NCBI GenBank assembly: GCA_024279255.1 | Contig: JAJRRT010000107.1 | Location: 62,001 to 126,000 of the forward strand | Length of the DNA: 64,000 nucleotides | Reading direction: 5' to 3' | DNA from: Deltaproteobacteria bacterium | GTDB lineage: Bacteria; Desulfobacterota; Desulfuromonadia; Desulfuromonadales; Geopsychrobacteraceae | Part shown: positions 34,338 to 43,553 of the stretch, in pieces | Layout: each line of letters begins with the position of its first letter | Position numbering within the stretch: the stretch's first letter is position 1 | Made by a program: the position numbers and the translations under genes | Notes under the pieces: generated by a model | What the model saw: only the letters and a program-made list of their open reading frames with translations | What the model was told of the DNA's origin: nothing | The model's database searches: none

Positions 34338-36302
34338 TCAGCGGGTCAGCAAAGTCAGAAGGACAATCAGGGTAAGGGCAACGTAGAGCAGGTAGATCGC
34401 GACGACGCCGTTCTGGAAAAGCCAGCGAAACCTGTGGAACAGCCAGGCGATCCCGGCGAAGGCCGGGGTAAGCGTCAGGTCGAGGACCAGATCAGGGGTG
34501 TGACTCGAAAATTCATCATCATCTGGAAAGAGACCTTCGATCCGGCCACCATGCCGTTTGCTGCAGAGTCCGAAACGGAACAATCTCACCAGATTGTCAG
34601 CAAGGGAGCTGGCGGTGTATTGCATACTGGTCGCCGGGAACTGATAACCGCAGCCCCAGGTGCCAATATCACGTGAAGCCTGACGGGATTGACGCTGGAG
34701 CCACCAGCCGCCGAGAAGGAGTAGCCCGAGGAGTATCCAGCCAGCTAGGCTGATCGCACTCAAGGGGGCCAGATCACCGGCTAACGGTGGCAATGTCCGG
34801 TTGCCAGTCCAGTCAATCGCAGCTCTCTCCAGCAGCGCGCGTAAACTCCATGGGAGCAGCCCAATCCAGGCACAGGGCAAGAGCAGCATGGCCATTGGCC
34901 AGAGCATGGTGCGCTTTGCCTCCTTGGCCAGAGCCGCGCCGTTACTACGTGGTTCGCCGAGAAAACTCACACCAAAAACCTTGACGAAACAGGCCAGAGC
35001 CAGTCCACCGATCAGGGCTAGCACCGGAGCGATCAGCAGGCTGAGGGAGAGAACCGATCCCGGTTGCTGAAGGGGTTGGAAGGCACCGAGATAGATCAGC
35101 CACTCGCTGACAAACCCGTTGAACGGCGGCAGACCGCAGATCGCCACCGCGCCGCCGAGAAAGAACAGTCCGGTCCAGCATTGACGTTTGTGCAGACCGC
35201 CGAATTGATCGATTTCACGGCTGCCGACCGCGTGGATCATCGAACCTGCGCTGAGAAACAACAGCGATTTGAAGAGCCCGTGATTAACGACATGTAGCAG
35301 ACAACCGGCGAGGCCGAGAATGACCAGTGAAGGTTGGTCGTAACTGCGACCGAGCAGAGCCAGCCCAAGCCCCAGGGTTATGATACCGATATTTTCAACA
35401 CTGTGGTAGGCGAGCAGACGTTTGATGTCATGCTGTGCCAAGGCCAGCGCCACTCCCATGATTCCAGAGACAGCGCCGAGGAGCAAAAGCGTCCAGCCCC
35501 ACCAATCCGGGATCACTGCGAAAAAGGAGGTCAGCCGGACCAAACCGTAAATTCCGGTCTTGATCATGATTCCGGAGAGGAGCGCCGAGGTGTGACTGGG
35601 CGCGGCCGCGTGGGCACCGGGAAGCCAGATATGCAACGGCATCAGTCCGGCTTTCATGCCGAAACCAAACAGGCCGATGAGGAAAATCATGCTACTCCCT
35701 GCCAGTGGCATACTGGCGACCGTCGGGAATGCCGTTGATCCGGCGCTCCGTTCCAGCAGTGCGAACATCCCTAAAAGCGCGAGGGTTCCCGTATGAGTGG
35801 CGATCAGGTAGATATAACCGGCCTGGCGGACTTCAGCTTTACGATCCTCTATGGTGATCAGAAAATAGCCGGAGAGGGCCATGATTTCCCAGGCGATTAG
35901 AAAAAGAATACTGTTCCGCGCCGTCAGCAGTAGGATCATTGCCCCGCTGATCAGGCCGAAAAAGAGGCGCAGTTTGCGGCCATTGCCAGGATGTTCTTGC
36001 TGGGGCCAATAACTGAGGCCATAGATCGCGCCAGTTGCAACCACCAGCAGCAAAGGCGCGATAAATACGACCGAGATACTGTCGAGCACCAAGTTGAACT
36101 GCCCCCCCGGAACCGACCAGTTGCTGCTGAAAGATTGAAGCGGATCGCTGATGCTGAGCAACAGAGACCAACTACAGAACAGGGCCCCGAGAACAACCAG
36201 CCCGCAGGCCATACGTTCGCCGCCACCCTTGGTGCGATCAATAAACAGCCCAGGTATTCCTGAAATTGAAATCAGCAATAATCCGATCAACAGCCAGTTC
36301 AT
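34338..36302 (-). CDS. Ehr complex antiporter-like subunit 2 (HyfB/NuoL-like)
   Basis: A 654-residue protein. The track start lies inside the upstream gene in another frame. ATG 36302 has GGGGAGG five bases upstream and gives the start MNWLLIGLLLISISG. About fifteen spans. Channel residues are seen in LIAWEIMALSGYFLI, FGMKAGLMPLHIWLPGAHAAAPSHTSALLSG and KRLLAYHSVENIGIITLG. The soluble loop WGCGYQFPATSMQYTASSLADN is typical of HyfB. It begins one base after the stop of the first gene and is a paralogue of it. Confidence 0.92.
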   Translation of the reverse strand: MNWLLIGLLLISISGIPGLFIDRTKGGGERMACGLVVLGALFCSWSLLLSISDPLQSFSSNWSVPGGQFNLVLDSISVVFIAPLLLVVATGAIYGLSYWPQQEHPGNGRKLRLFFGLISGAMILLLTARNSILFLIAWEIMALSGYFLITIEDRKAEVRQAGYIYLIATHTGTLALLGMFALLERSAGSTAFPTVASMPLAGSSMIFLIGLFGFGMKAGLMPLHIWLPGAHAAAPSHTSALLSGIMIKTGIYGLVRLTSFFAVIPDWWGWTLLLLGAVSGIMGVALALAQHDIKRLLAYHSVENIGIITLGLGLALLGRSYDQPSLVILGLAGCLLHVVNHGLFKSLLFLSAGSMIHAVGSREIDQFGGLHKRQCWTGLFFLGGAVAICGLPPFNGFVSEWLIYLGAFQPLQQPGSVLSLSLLIAPVLALIGGLALACFVKVFGVSFLGEPRSNGAALAKEAKRTMLWPMAMLLLPCAWIGLLPWSLRALLERAAIDWTGNRTLPPLAGDLAPLSAISLAGWILLGLLLLGGWWLQRQSRQASRDIGTWGCGYQFPATSMQYTASSLADNLVRLFRFGLCSKRHGGRIEGLFPDDDEFSSHTPDLVLDLTLTPAFAGIAWLFHRFRWLFQNGVVAIYLLYVALTLIVLLTLLTR

Positions 36303-36303
36303 G

Positions 36304-38289
36304 TCAGCCTCCCCTGCCGGTCCAGACTGACCAGGCCAACAACAGAATACAGAGGATAAACATATAGAGCAGATAGATCGGTAATTGCCCCTGCTGCAGC
36401 CAGCGCAATTTCTGGCATCGATCTCCAACCGCGATAAAGAGCGGATTTAAAATGCGGATCAAAACAGGATCTGGAGAAGTTTGAGCCAAGCTGGTCGCAG
36501 CCGGAAATATTCCTTCGACCTTCTCCCGCTGCAGATGGGGGCGCATGATACCGGGCATAAGATGGGCCGCGGATAATTCAGAAAAACCCTCAGCGGTATA
36601 TGACATCCTAACGGTTGAAAAACGAAAACCACAACACCAGGTTGTGGCCTGAGCTCTGTGTCCTATGCGAAGGAGAAAGGTCAGAATTCCGGCACACAGG
36701 ATCAGCCCTGCCAGTAACAATAGTGCCCATTGACCAAGCGGTGCGACCGCACTCTCAAGTTCTGCTCCGACCGACAGGCGCGCCACCGAGGAGAGCGCGG
36801 GTGTCAGCAGACGGAGTGCCCCTTGTGGATAGATTCCGATCGCGAGACAGCCCGCCAGCAAGGTTGCCATACTGATCAGCATCGCTGGTGCCGTCGCATG
36901 ATGCTGGGCGATACTCGGATCGCGCGGTTCACCGAGCAGGCTGATCCCAATCAGGCGGGAGAAGGTGAGCAGTGCCAAGGCACCAACCAGACCGAGCAGG
37001 CCGATCAGCAAGAGTGGGACCAACGCATTGAAGCCGCCCAGAGATATCCCCGCCTGACTCAACCCGAGGTAGATCAGCCATTCACTGATCAGTCCGTTTA
37101 AGGGAGGCAGGGCTCCTAACGCCAGGCTACCGCCGATCAGCAGAATCCCGACAACGGGCATCTGTTTCAGTAGTCCGCCCATGCGGTTCATATCGCGTGT
37201 GCCGGTAGCCTGTAACAGAACCCCTGCCCCGAGAAACATGACTCCTTTGAAGAGAGCGTGATTCCAGAGATGCAGCATCCCGCCAGCGAAGGCAAAGAGG
37301 GCGATGGTGGGATATCCCTGTGCCGCTGCGACTAATCCGAAACCGAATCCGAGAAACATGATGCCGATATTTTCGACCGTTGAATAGGCCAGGCAGCGTT
37401 TGATATCGCGTTGCTGTGCGGCCATCGATATTCCATAGAGCGCACCGGCGGCCCCCAACAGTGCCATCAACCAGCCCCACCAGGCTGGTGCCGGAGGGAG
37501 AAAACTTAATATCCGCAGAATTCCGTAGATACCGGTCTTGATCAAGACACCGGACATCAGCGCTGAAACATGGCTAGGTGCAGCCGGATGAGCGTTTGGC
37601 AACCAGATATGAATCGGGAAGAGTCCCGCCTTGACGCCGAAACCGAACAGGGCCAGCATGTAAAGGAGTGAGCCACTTGTCAGCGGTAGCTCTGCCAGTG
37701 GACCGAAATCGCTAAAATTGAGGCTACCGGAATAGTTGCCGGCTAGAACAAACAGGGCGAGCAGTAATATCATGCAGCAATGAGCCGCCAGCAGGTAGAG
37801 CCATGCCGCTTTGCGGACTTCCTTAAGATGATGATCCCAGGCAACCAAAAAGAAAGAGGAGAGGGTCATGATCTCCCAGGCGAACAGGAATAGCAGGCTG
37901 TTCGCGGCCGTCACCACCAGGAGCATAGCCAGCACCATGATGGTATAAAAAAACCAGTGGGGAGCAAGCGAGCGGCTGCGTTCTCCATGAGCCAGATAGG
38001 GGCCAGCATAGAGCGTACAGAAGAATGAAAGTATGGAGATTGGCAAAATGAAAAAAGCTGCCAACGGATCTAGTAGCAGTCGGAATTCTCCCCCGGGAAC
38101 CGCCCAGGGCGTAGAGAAAGTCAAAGTCTGACCGCTGAGGAGAACCTGTAACGCAAGATAACCGCTCAGCATAGTGGCGAGCAAAACTGCTACCGCACCA
38201 ACTCGGGAGGCCAGTTTCGATTTACCAAGCAGCAGTGCACCCAGACTGCCGCCGAATAGAATCAGCAAGGCATATAGCAACAGGCTCAT
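36304..38289 (-). CDS. Ehr complex antiporter-like subunit 1 (HyfB/NuoL-like)
   Basis: A 661-residue protein, first gene of the operon. About fifteen spans. LFAWEIMTLSSFFLVAWDHH, FGVKAGLFPIHIWLPNAHPAAPSHVSALMSG, KRCLAYSTVENIGIMFLG and WNHALFKGVMFLGAGVLLQ are the conserved channel blocks. It and the next gene are clear paralogues, sharing the WCCGFRFSTVRMSYTAEGFSE-type loop. Having two HyfB-like subunits plus one HyfF-like subunit suggests three ion-pumping modules. The start ATG has only a weak ribosome site. The promoter is at 38383-38417. Confidence 0.92.
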   Translation of the reverse strand: MSLLLYALLILFGGSLGALLLGKSKLASRVGAVAVLLATMLSGYLALQVLLSGQTLTFSTPWAVPGGEFRLLLDPLAAFFILPISILSFFCTLYAGPYLAHGERSRSLAPHWFFYTIMVLAMLLVVTAANSLLFLFAWEIMTLSSFFLVAWDHHLKEVRKAAWLYLLAAHCCMILLLALFVLAGNYSGSLNFSDFGPLAELPLTSGSLLYMLALFGFGVKAGLFPIHIWLPNAHPAAPSHVSALMSGVLIKTGIYGILRILSFLPPAPAWWGWLMALLGAAGALYGISMAAQQRDIKRCLAYSTVENIGIMFLGFGFGLVAAAQGYPTIALFAFAGGMLHLWNHALFKGVMFLGAGVLLQATGTRDMNRMGGLLKQMPVVGILLIGGSLALGALPPLNGLISEWLIYLGLSQAGISLGGFNALVPLLLIGLLGLVGALALLTFSRLIGISLLGEPRDPSIAQHHATAPAMLISMATLLAGCLAIGIYPQGALRLLTPALSSVARLSVGAELESAVAPLGQWALLLLAGLILCAGILTFLLRIGHRAQATTWCCGFRFSTVRMSYTAEGFSELSAAHLMPGIMRPHLQREKVEGIFPAATSLAQTSPDPVLIRILNPLFIAVGDRCQKLRWLQQGQLPIYLLYMFILCILLLAWSVWTGRGG

Positions 38290-38363
38290 GGTTTTTCTGA
38301 GGACTTAAGCAAGGCTGCGAAGCTTTTGACGACAAAGCGCATCTATTCTCTTTCGTGAAATAT

Positions 38364-38391
38364 ATGTCCATGAATGGACATCTGTGGACAT
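38364..38391. promoter_or_regulatory. Palindromic operator with third half-site at Ehr start site
   Basis: ATGTCCATGAATGGACAT (38364-38381) has perfect eight-base arms around GA. A third half-site, TGTGGACAT, follows (38383-38391). These lie directly at and after the expected start of transcription of the Ehr operon, so a bound protein would block it. The divergent HTH-EIIA regulator is the obvious candidate to bind here (inferred). Confidence 0.7.
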
Positions 38392-38417
38392 TATATCTTG
38401 GTGGGGACTATTGTCAA
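38390..38417 (-). promoter_or_regulatory. Near-consensus sigma-70 promoter of the Ehr operon
   Basis: On the minus strand TTGACA (38417-38412) and TATAAT (38395-38390) are both perfect and 16 bases apart. Transcription would begin near 38383, about 95 bases before the first ATG. So strong a core promoter suggests control by repression. Confidence 0.85.
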
Positions 38418-38498
38418 TCCGAGTTGACAGATAAGCAAGCCGCTTGTTACTGTTTATTGTTTTTCATATTCGGAGGGGTAATCAACAGTGGGAGACAG

Positions 38499-39176
38499 AT
38501 GAACACTTCAGTTAAAGATGCAGCAAGTCTCTTGAGTGTTTCAGAGAAAACGATCTATCGATGGATCAAACAGGAGGTTGTCCCCGTATATCGGGTCAAT
38601 GAGCAATACCGCTTTAACCGCGCCGAATTACTCGAATGGGCTACGTCCCGGCGCATGGGTGTTTCTCCAGAGGCATTTCACGAGGCCGAAGATACGAGCA
38701 TCCCTCTACCAACTCTGATCGAATCTCTTGAAACCGGGCGGATTGTTTATCGTTTAGAAGGAAAAAATCGCGTGCAGGTCATGTCAGGACTTGTCGATGA
38801 ATTGAGTCTTCCGGAAGAGGTCGATCGTAGCTATCTGCTCAAGGTGTTGAATGCGCGTGAAGAACTCGCTTCGACCGGCATCGGCAATGGTATCGCCATT
38901 CCCCATCCACGCAACCCCGTACTGCTGCATATCACAAAGCCGAGTGTCACCCTGGCTTTTCTGGAAAACCCCATCGACTTTGACGCTCTGGACAGAAAAC
39001 CGGTTCATACCCTGTTCTGCCTGATTTCTCCGACCCTCCGTGCCCACCTTCACCTGCTTTCAAAACTCAGTTTTGCCTTACGGGACCCGGGATTTAAAAC
39101 CGCAATTGAGAATCAGGGGAGTCGTGATGAGATTTTTGCAGCTATGCGTAAACTGAACGAAACCCTGCTGCGCTAA
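38499..39176 (+). CDS. HTH-PTS EIIA (fructose/nitrogen type) regulator
   Basis: A 225-residue protein from ATG 38499 (GGGAG upstream); the track form 48 residues longer lacks support and would cover the operator. The N-terminal excisionase/MerR-like helix-turn-helix is VKDAASLLSVSEKTIYRWIKQEVVPVYRVNEQYRF. The C-terminal 150 residues are an EIIA-Fru/PtsN domain, with the phospho-His in GIGNGIAIPHPRNP. Such fusions let PTS phosphorylation state control gene expression. It is divergent from the Ehr operon, and a palindrome lies between them, so it is probably its regulator. Confidence 0.9.
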   Translation: MNTSVKDAASLLSVSEKTIYRWIKQEVVPVYRVNEQYRFNRAELLEWATSRRMGVSPEAFHEAEDTSIPLPTLIESLETGRIVYRLEGKNRVQVMSGLVDELSLPEEVDRSYLLKVLNAREELASTGIGNGIAIPHPRNPVLLHITKPSVTLAFLENPIDFDALDRKPVHTLFCLISPTLRAHLHLLSKLSFALRDPGFKTAIENQGSRDEIFAAMRKLNETLLR

Positions 39177-39745
39177 GGGGATATAGCTGGTAGCTCCTGA
39201 TTCTTTGACAAATTCCGTATTTTCATACACCCATCGTTCATTCCAACTTGTTACAAAATGTAGAGATGGATGCGTATAAATTTTTCAAACTAAGACTGAA
39301 CACTTTTTAGGGAGAATCAAGGGAATGCGAATAGTTCCCTATGTGTCAGGATAGCTCCTACTGTCGCGGATGCAGGTTTTGGTTGCACAATCCTATCGGA
39401 CAGATAGGGTAGCGCTTAATTAGTTTTTGCTTTCATCGCACATTCCGGGGCGTAGCGGTAGCGCGGGACATGTAATTATGCCTTTCAGGTCAAATCTGAC
39501 CCGAATACCCAACCCACACCCCCTTGCTCACGACCATCTTCTTTCTTACCAGTTTGCAACGATGAGGGGGTCATAAAGCTATCTTGAAATGGAGATGAGA
39601 CTGGAATGCAGGGTCCTTAAGAATGACCGATTTTGGACTCTGGCGACCCTCAAATTCCAATAACACAACATAACGGATGCCCTGAGGTCCATATTCTGGT
39701 CCGACACAACAGCTCCCTTTATACCCACCGCCATCACTTCACCTG
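39177..39745. other. Long intergenic region, possible gene remnant
   Basis: About 570 bases between the EIIA regulator and the convergent LysR gene. At 39593-39745, minus strand, a 47-codon frame without a start (VGPEYGPQGIRYVVLLEFEG, ending KIAL) looks protein-like and may be a remnant of a lost gene. The region also has a short inverted repeat, GGTCA-AATC-TGACC (39487-39500). No terminator with a T-run and no RNA gene was recognised. Confidence 0.35.
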
Positions 39746-40633
39746 CTATAAACTGTTTGCCTGCAACAGCTCAAGATAGGCATCTAATAGCTTGCCCTTA
39801 TAGCGGTTTTTCCTGACCAGGATCGTTAGGGGGCGTATAAGTTTCAGGGGGGACTTCACAGAAACCAGCCAGCCATGATCCAATTCTCTTTGAACGGCCA
39901 AGCGTGACAGGCAGCTCACCCCTAAACCAGCTTCGACGGCCTTTTTGATCGCCTCGGTATGGCCCAGTTCCAGGTGGACGGTAAATTCTTCGACTTTCCC
40001 GGCAATAGCCGCCTCAAACACTTCTCTGGTTCCTGAGCCTTTTTCACGCACAACCCAATTGGCCTCGGTAAGCATTTCGATGGTGATTCCGGCTTTTTGT
40101 GCCCAAGGATGGTCCTTCCCTGTTATTACCACCAGTTCATCATCACGCCAAGGAATGGTATCCAGTGCGTGAGCATGGCATGGGCCCTCGATCAGGCCCA
40201 GATCTATCTCGCCGCTCTCCACAGCACTTTCGATCTGCTGGGTGTTTCCAACCATAAGAAGCGCTTTTGCCCGAGGGTAGAGATGGGAGAATTTAGCCAT
40301 CAGGGTAGGGAGAAGATAGTTGCCGATGGTCGTACTTGCTCCGATGTGGAGTTCTCCTATAGGCTCAGTGGCCGATTCCTTAAGCAGCTTCTCAAAGCTG
40401 CTGAGACGCCGCAATATTTCCTGTGCCTCCGAGAGAAGGCACCGACCCCGTTCGTTGAGCACCAGTCGTCGACCTTGTCGGTGAAAAAGGGGATCTCCTG
40501 CCTGTTTTTCCAGATCGCCCAAGGCCATGCTGACCGCAGACTGGCTAAGCATCAACGCCTCACTGGCCCTGGTGACATGCTCTGTTTCAGCGACCTTCAC
40601 AAATATTTCCAGCTTTCGTAAAGAAGTACCCAC
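39746..40633 (-). CDS. LysR-family regulator (YeiE-like)
   Basis: A 295-residue protein. The HTH is FVKVAETEHVTRASEALMLSQSAVSMALGDLEKQAG, followed by the LFHRQGRRLVLNERG wing. The effector domain has GELHIGASTTIGNYLLPTLM and IDLGLIEGPC, the pattern of CysB/CbbR/YeiE-type regulators that sense small anions. It is divergent from the yeiH-like gene, as in enteric bacteria, so it probably controls that gene. A candidate binding site is at 40645-40663. Confidence 0.9.
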   Translation of the reverse strand: MGTSLRKLEIFVKVAETEHVTRASEALMLSQSAVSMALGDLEKQAGDPLFHRQGRRLVLNERGRCLLSEAQEILRRLSSFEKLLKESATEPIGELHIGASTTIGNYLLPTLMAKFSHLYPRAKALLMVGNTQQIESAVESGEIDLGLIEGPCHAHALDTIPWRDDELVVITGKDHPWAQKAGITIEMLTEANWVVREKGSGTREVFEAAIAGKVEEFTVHLELGHTEAIKKAVEAGLGVSCLSRLAVQRELDHGWLVSVKSPLKLIRPLTILVRKNRYKGKLLDAYLELLQANSL

Positions 40634-40644
40634 ACCCTACCTTT

Positions 40645-40663
40645 CATCAGAAAAATTGATGAT
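40645..40663. promoter_or_regulatory. Candidate LysR operator
   Basis: TCATCA-GAAAAAT-TGATGA is a perfect inverted repeat (arms six, gap seven) 12 bases before the LysR start and 80 bases before yeiH. It contains the T-N11-A pattern of LysR-type sites. Confidence 0.55.
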
Positions 40664-40744
40664 TGCGCTCAATATTATAGATTTTTATTTATACCCAGAT
40701 TTTGCTAGCTTGGCAATTATGAAATTTACTCCAGGTGGACTTTT

Positions 40745-41677
40745 ATGATCGGGTGCCAAACGAAAAAAGGACTGTTCCTATTACTTGTGGCGATCTGTAC
40801 CGTACCTGTAATCTCCACGGCTCAGGCATTGATCAGTGGCATTCTTTTCAGCTTGCTGCTGGAAAACCCCTGGCCGGAGAAATCCTCTGCCTGGAGTCAG
40901 AGACTACTTCAACTCTCGGTGGTGGGTCTCGGTTTCGGATTAAGCATCGATGAGGTCTGGCAGGTGGGGAAAAGCTCCATCTTCTACACCGTGGTGGGGA
41001 TCGTCCTTACCTTGTCGGTGGGAATAATACTGGGACGTTTGTTCAAAACGGGCAGAAATACCGCAATCCTCATCGCCTGTGGTACGGCCATCTGCGGCGG
41101 CAGTGCCATTGCTGCCATGTCGCCAGTCATAAAATCGGAGGATGATGAAACGGCAGTGGCTCTAGCCACGGTCTTCACCCTGAACTCCGTGGCTTTGTTG
41201 CTGTTCCCTCTGGTTGGGCACTTTTTCAATCTCAGCCAGCATCAATTCGGCGTCTGGGCGGGGCTGGCCATCCACGATACCAGCAGCGTGGTCGGTGCGG
41301 CAACTAGCTACGGAGCCGAGTCCCTGCGTATAGGCACCACGGTCAAGCTGGCGAGGGCCATGTGGATTGCCCCACTGTCCATGGGAGCCGCACTACTGAT
41401 GAAATCCGGGCAGCGGGCTAAGCTGCCCCTGTTCATTGTGGGTTTTTTCGCTGCCGCAACCATTCGCTCGCTAATGCCCGACCATGGTGAACTCTGGAGC
41501 ACACTATCGGCGGTCGCCAGACAGAGCTTGGTGATCACCCTTTTCCTTATCGGCTCAGGCCTGAGCAAAAAGGTGTTGAAAAAAGTTGGCCTGCGACCCT
41601 TGGCCAATGGGACGACTCTCTGGCTTCTGGTCAGCGGTGTATCCCTGGCGGCCCTGCTCAGCGGCTGGATTAATTGA
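40745..41677 (+). CDS. yeiH: YeiH family membrane transporter
   Basis: A 310-residue protein with about ten membrane spans. LLQLSVVGLGFGLSIDEV, IACGTAICGGSAIAAMSPVIKSEDDETAVALATVFTLNSVALLLFPLVG and WAGLAIHDTSSVVGAA are the hallmarks of UPF0324/YeiH. Family members are annotated as putative sulfate or sulfite exporters, on slim evidence. AGGTGG lies before ATG. The divergent LysR gene is a likely regulator. Confidence 0.9.
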   Translation: MIGCQTKKGLFLLLVAICTVPVISTAQALISGILFSLLLENPWPEKSSAWSQRLLQLSVVGLGFGLSIDEVWQVGKSSIFYTVVGIVLTLSVGIILGRLFKTGRNTAILIACGTAICGGSAIAAMSPVIKSEDDETAVALATVFTLNSVALLLFPLVGHFFNLSQHQFGVWAGLAIHDTSSVVGAATSYGAESLRIGTTVKLARAMWIAPLSMGAALLMKSGQRAKLPLFIVGFFAAATIRSLMPDHGELWSTLSAVARQSLVITLFLIGSGLSKKVLKKVGLRPLANGTTLWLLVSGVSLAALLSGWIN

Positions 41678-42065
41678 GCTGCGGCTTTCTATGTTTGATG
41701 GATTATTTGACATTGTTCAATAGCCGACCCTACGAGATTCAAATGGGGCAGAAGATGGCTCTTTTCCCAGTACCTAAGTTTGCTCTGATAGGGAAGAGAA
41801 TCGCCTTCGGCATCATAGATAACCCTATGCTTCTCATGATATGTCCCGTGAATCACGATCAGAAACACAAAGAACGGCCCCACCTGAAAGTCCGGTAGGG
41901 CCGTTCTTATTTATCATCCAATTAATACAATCCTGTAATGCCTTAGGATTAATAGCTCGTCAAGAACCAAGAGATCTGTCTCAAAGCTTCTACATGACTA
42001 GAAAAGACCTGACGAATCGCTAGCCACTGTTCAAAATCAACTTAACTTTCTAATGGAACCGAAAT
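41678..42065. other. Intergenic region with terminator only
   Basis: About 390 bases between convergent yeiH and the helicase gene. It holds the hairpin at 41870-41908. The minus-strand 64-codon track ORF has only a GTG start inside the hairpin arm and no clear homology, so I do not call it. Confidence 0.5.
41870..41908 (+). terminator. Rho-independent terminator
   Basis: Arms AAGAACGGCCC and GGGCCGTTCTT pair perfectly over 11 bases, followed by ATTTAT. It lies about 190 bases after yeiH and may serve both convergent genes. Confidence 0.75.
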
Positions 42066-43442
42066 CTAAGACCGCCCACCCCGACGACCCTTGGGCGTGG
42101 GACGTCCGGTATTAACCTTGACCTTTGTCGACGTAGTTTTTCTACGTGCTACCGTTCTGGTCTTGGTCGATTTCTGTACCTTCTTAGGCTTGCCGGAGTT
42201 CTTCTTCTCGACCGTATGCGCCTTCGCTGGTCTGGCCACGGCTTTTTTAGGTTTGGCTGGTTCATTGGCGGTTCTAAGCGGCCTTGCTGACACCACCTTC
42301 TTGAACACGACCAGCGGAAACTCTGCCAGGTTCTTACGGGGAATGGCGTATGTCAGCAACTTTTCGATCGCGGCCAGACGCGGCTGTTCATCCTGAGCAA
42401 CCAATGAGATCGCAACCCCGGCCTCTCCGGCCCGACCGGTACGCCCGATCCGGTGGACATAATCTTCGGCAATCTGCGGCAGTTCATAATTCACCACATG
42501 CGGCAGCTGCTCAATATCGAGACCACGCGCAGCAACATCGGTCGCCACCAATACGCGTAACTCACCCCGTTTAAACTCCCCAAGAGTTCGAGTCCGGATT
42601 GATTGGCTCTTGTTGCTGTGGATCGCCGCTGCCTTGATCCCATCATAGAGCAGTTCGGCGGTCACCTTGTCTGCACCGTAACGGGTCCGGCAAAAGACCA
42701 GGACCTGTTGCCATTTTCCATCGATAATCAGGTGCGAGAGCATTTCCCGTTTGAGCTTGCGCTCGGCAGGATAGATCACCTGGGTCACGGCATCGGCGGC
42801 AAGGTTACGGCGCGCCACTTCTATATGGCGTGGATTATCAAGCAATTCATCAGCAAGTTTTTTAATATTTGGCGCGTAGGTCGCAGAAAAGAGCAAGGTC
42901 TGACGTTCCGCAGGCAGGTACTCGGCGACCTTGAGGATATCATCGATGAATCCGAGATCGAGCATACGGTCAGCTTCATCGAGAACCAGAAATTCAATTT
43001 TAGAGAGGTTAATGGAGGCGCGCTCGGCATGATCGAGTAATCGTCCCGGGGTTGCCACCACAATATCAACGCCGCGATGCAGGCGTTCGATCTGCGCCTG
43101 AATGTTCACCCCACCATAGATCATGGTCGAACGCAACGACAGGCGTCGTCCGTAATTTTGCATCTCGCCACTGACCTGGGCTGCCAGCTCACGAGTCGGC
43201 ACCAGCACCAGCACACGCGGGCGACGGCGTTTTCCTTCAGGGATATTTTCACTCAAGCGCTGCACGATCGGCAGGGCAAAAGCCGCCGTCTTGCCAGTGC
43301 CGGTCTGGGCGCCAGCCAGCAGATCGCCCCCCTCGAAGATCACCGGGATCGCCTGGGTCTGGATGGGAGTCGGGGTCGTATAGCCTTGAGAGCTGACCGC
43401 GCTCAATAGTTCGGCACAAAGGCCAAGAGAATCAAAAGACAT
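42066..43442 (-). CDS. DEAD-box RNA helicase (RhlE-like)
   Basis: A 458-residue protein. The Q motif [13 protein letters not shown], Walker [13 protein letters not shown] in [16 protein letters not shown] in LFSATYAP, and the C-terminal [17 protein letters not shown] and [10 protein letters not shown] are all intact. The last 90 residues are Lys/Arg-rich and low-complexity, as in RhlE, for RNA binding. Likely roles are ribosome assembly and RNA turnover. It stands alone. Confidence 0.95.
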   Translation of the reverse strand: MSFDSLGLCAELLSAVSSQGYTTPTPIQTQAIPVIFEGGDLLAGAQTGTGKTAAFALPIVQRLSENIPEGKRRRPRVLVLVPTRELAAQVSGEMQNYGRRLSLRSTMIYGGVNIQAQIERLHRGVDIVVATPGRLLDHAERASINLSKIEFLVLDEADRMLDLGFIDDILKVAEYLPAERQTLLFSATYAPNIKKLADELLDNPRHIEVARRNLAADAVTQVIYPAERKLKREMLSHLIIDGKWQQVLVFCRTRYGADKVTAELLYDGIKAAAIHSNKSQSIRTRTLGEFKRGELRVLVATDVAARGLDIEQLPHVVNYELPQIAEDYVHRIGRTGRAGEAGVAISLVAQDEQPRLAAIEKLLTYAIPRKNLAEFPLVVFKKVVSARPLRTANEPAKPKKAVARPAKAHTVEKKNSGKPKKVQKSTKTRTVARRKTTSTKVKVNTGRPTPKGRRGGRS

Positions 43443-43553
43443 GGTTCAAAATCCTTATATAATCCGTTCCGATGGTGGCGGATTGATTGAAATAAATGCG
43501 GAAGATAAGCGGATTAGCCTATGGCTGTCAACCATGCGGGAAATCGAGGCTTT

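Noticed and set aside
29036-38289. Hydrogenase-4 or formate hydrogenlyase operon
   Set aside because: The large subunit lacks the [NiFe] cysteine pairs, and no formate dehydrogenase or hydrogenase maturation genes adjoin; Ehr fits better.
38355-38498. 48-residue N-terminal extension of the EIIA regulator
   Set aside because: It would translate across the operator and promoter, and the HTH starts normally at ATG 38499.
39487-39500. GGTCA-AATC-TGACC as a Crp/Fnr-type operator
   Set aside because: It lies between two convergent genes, with no promoter to control.
41689-41883. 64-residue minus-strand ORF after yeiH
   Set aside because: It begins with GTG inside a terminator arm and has no ribosome site.
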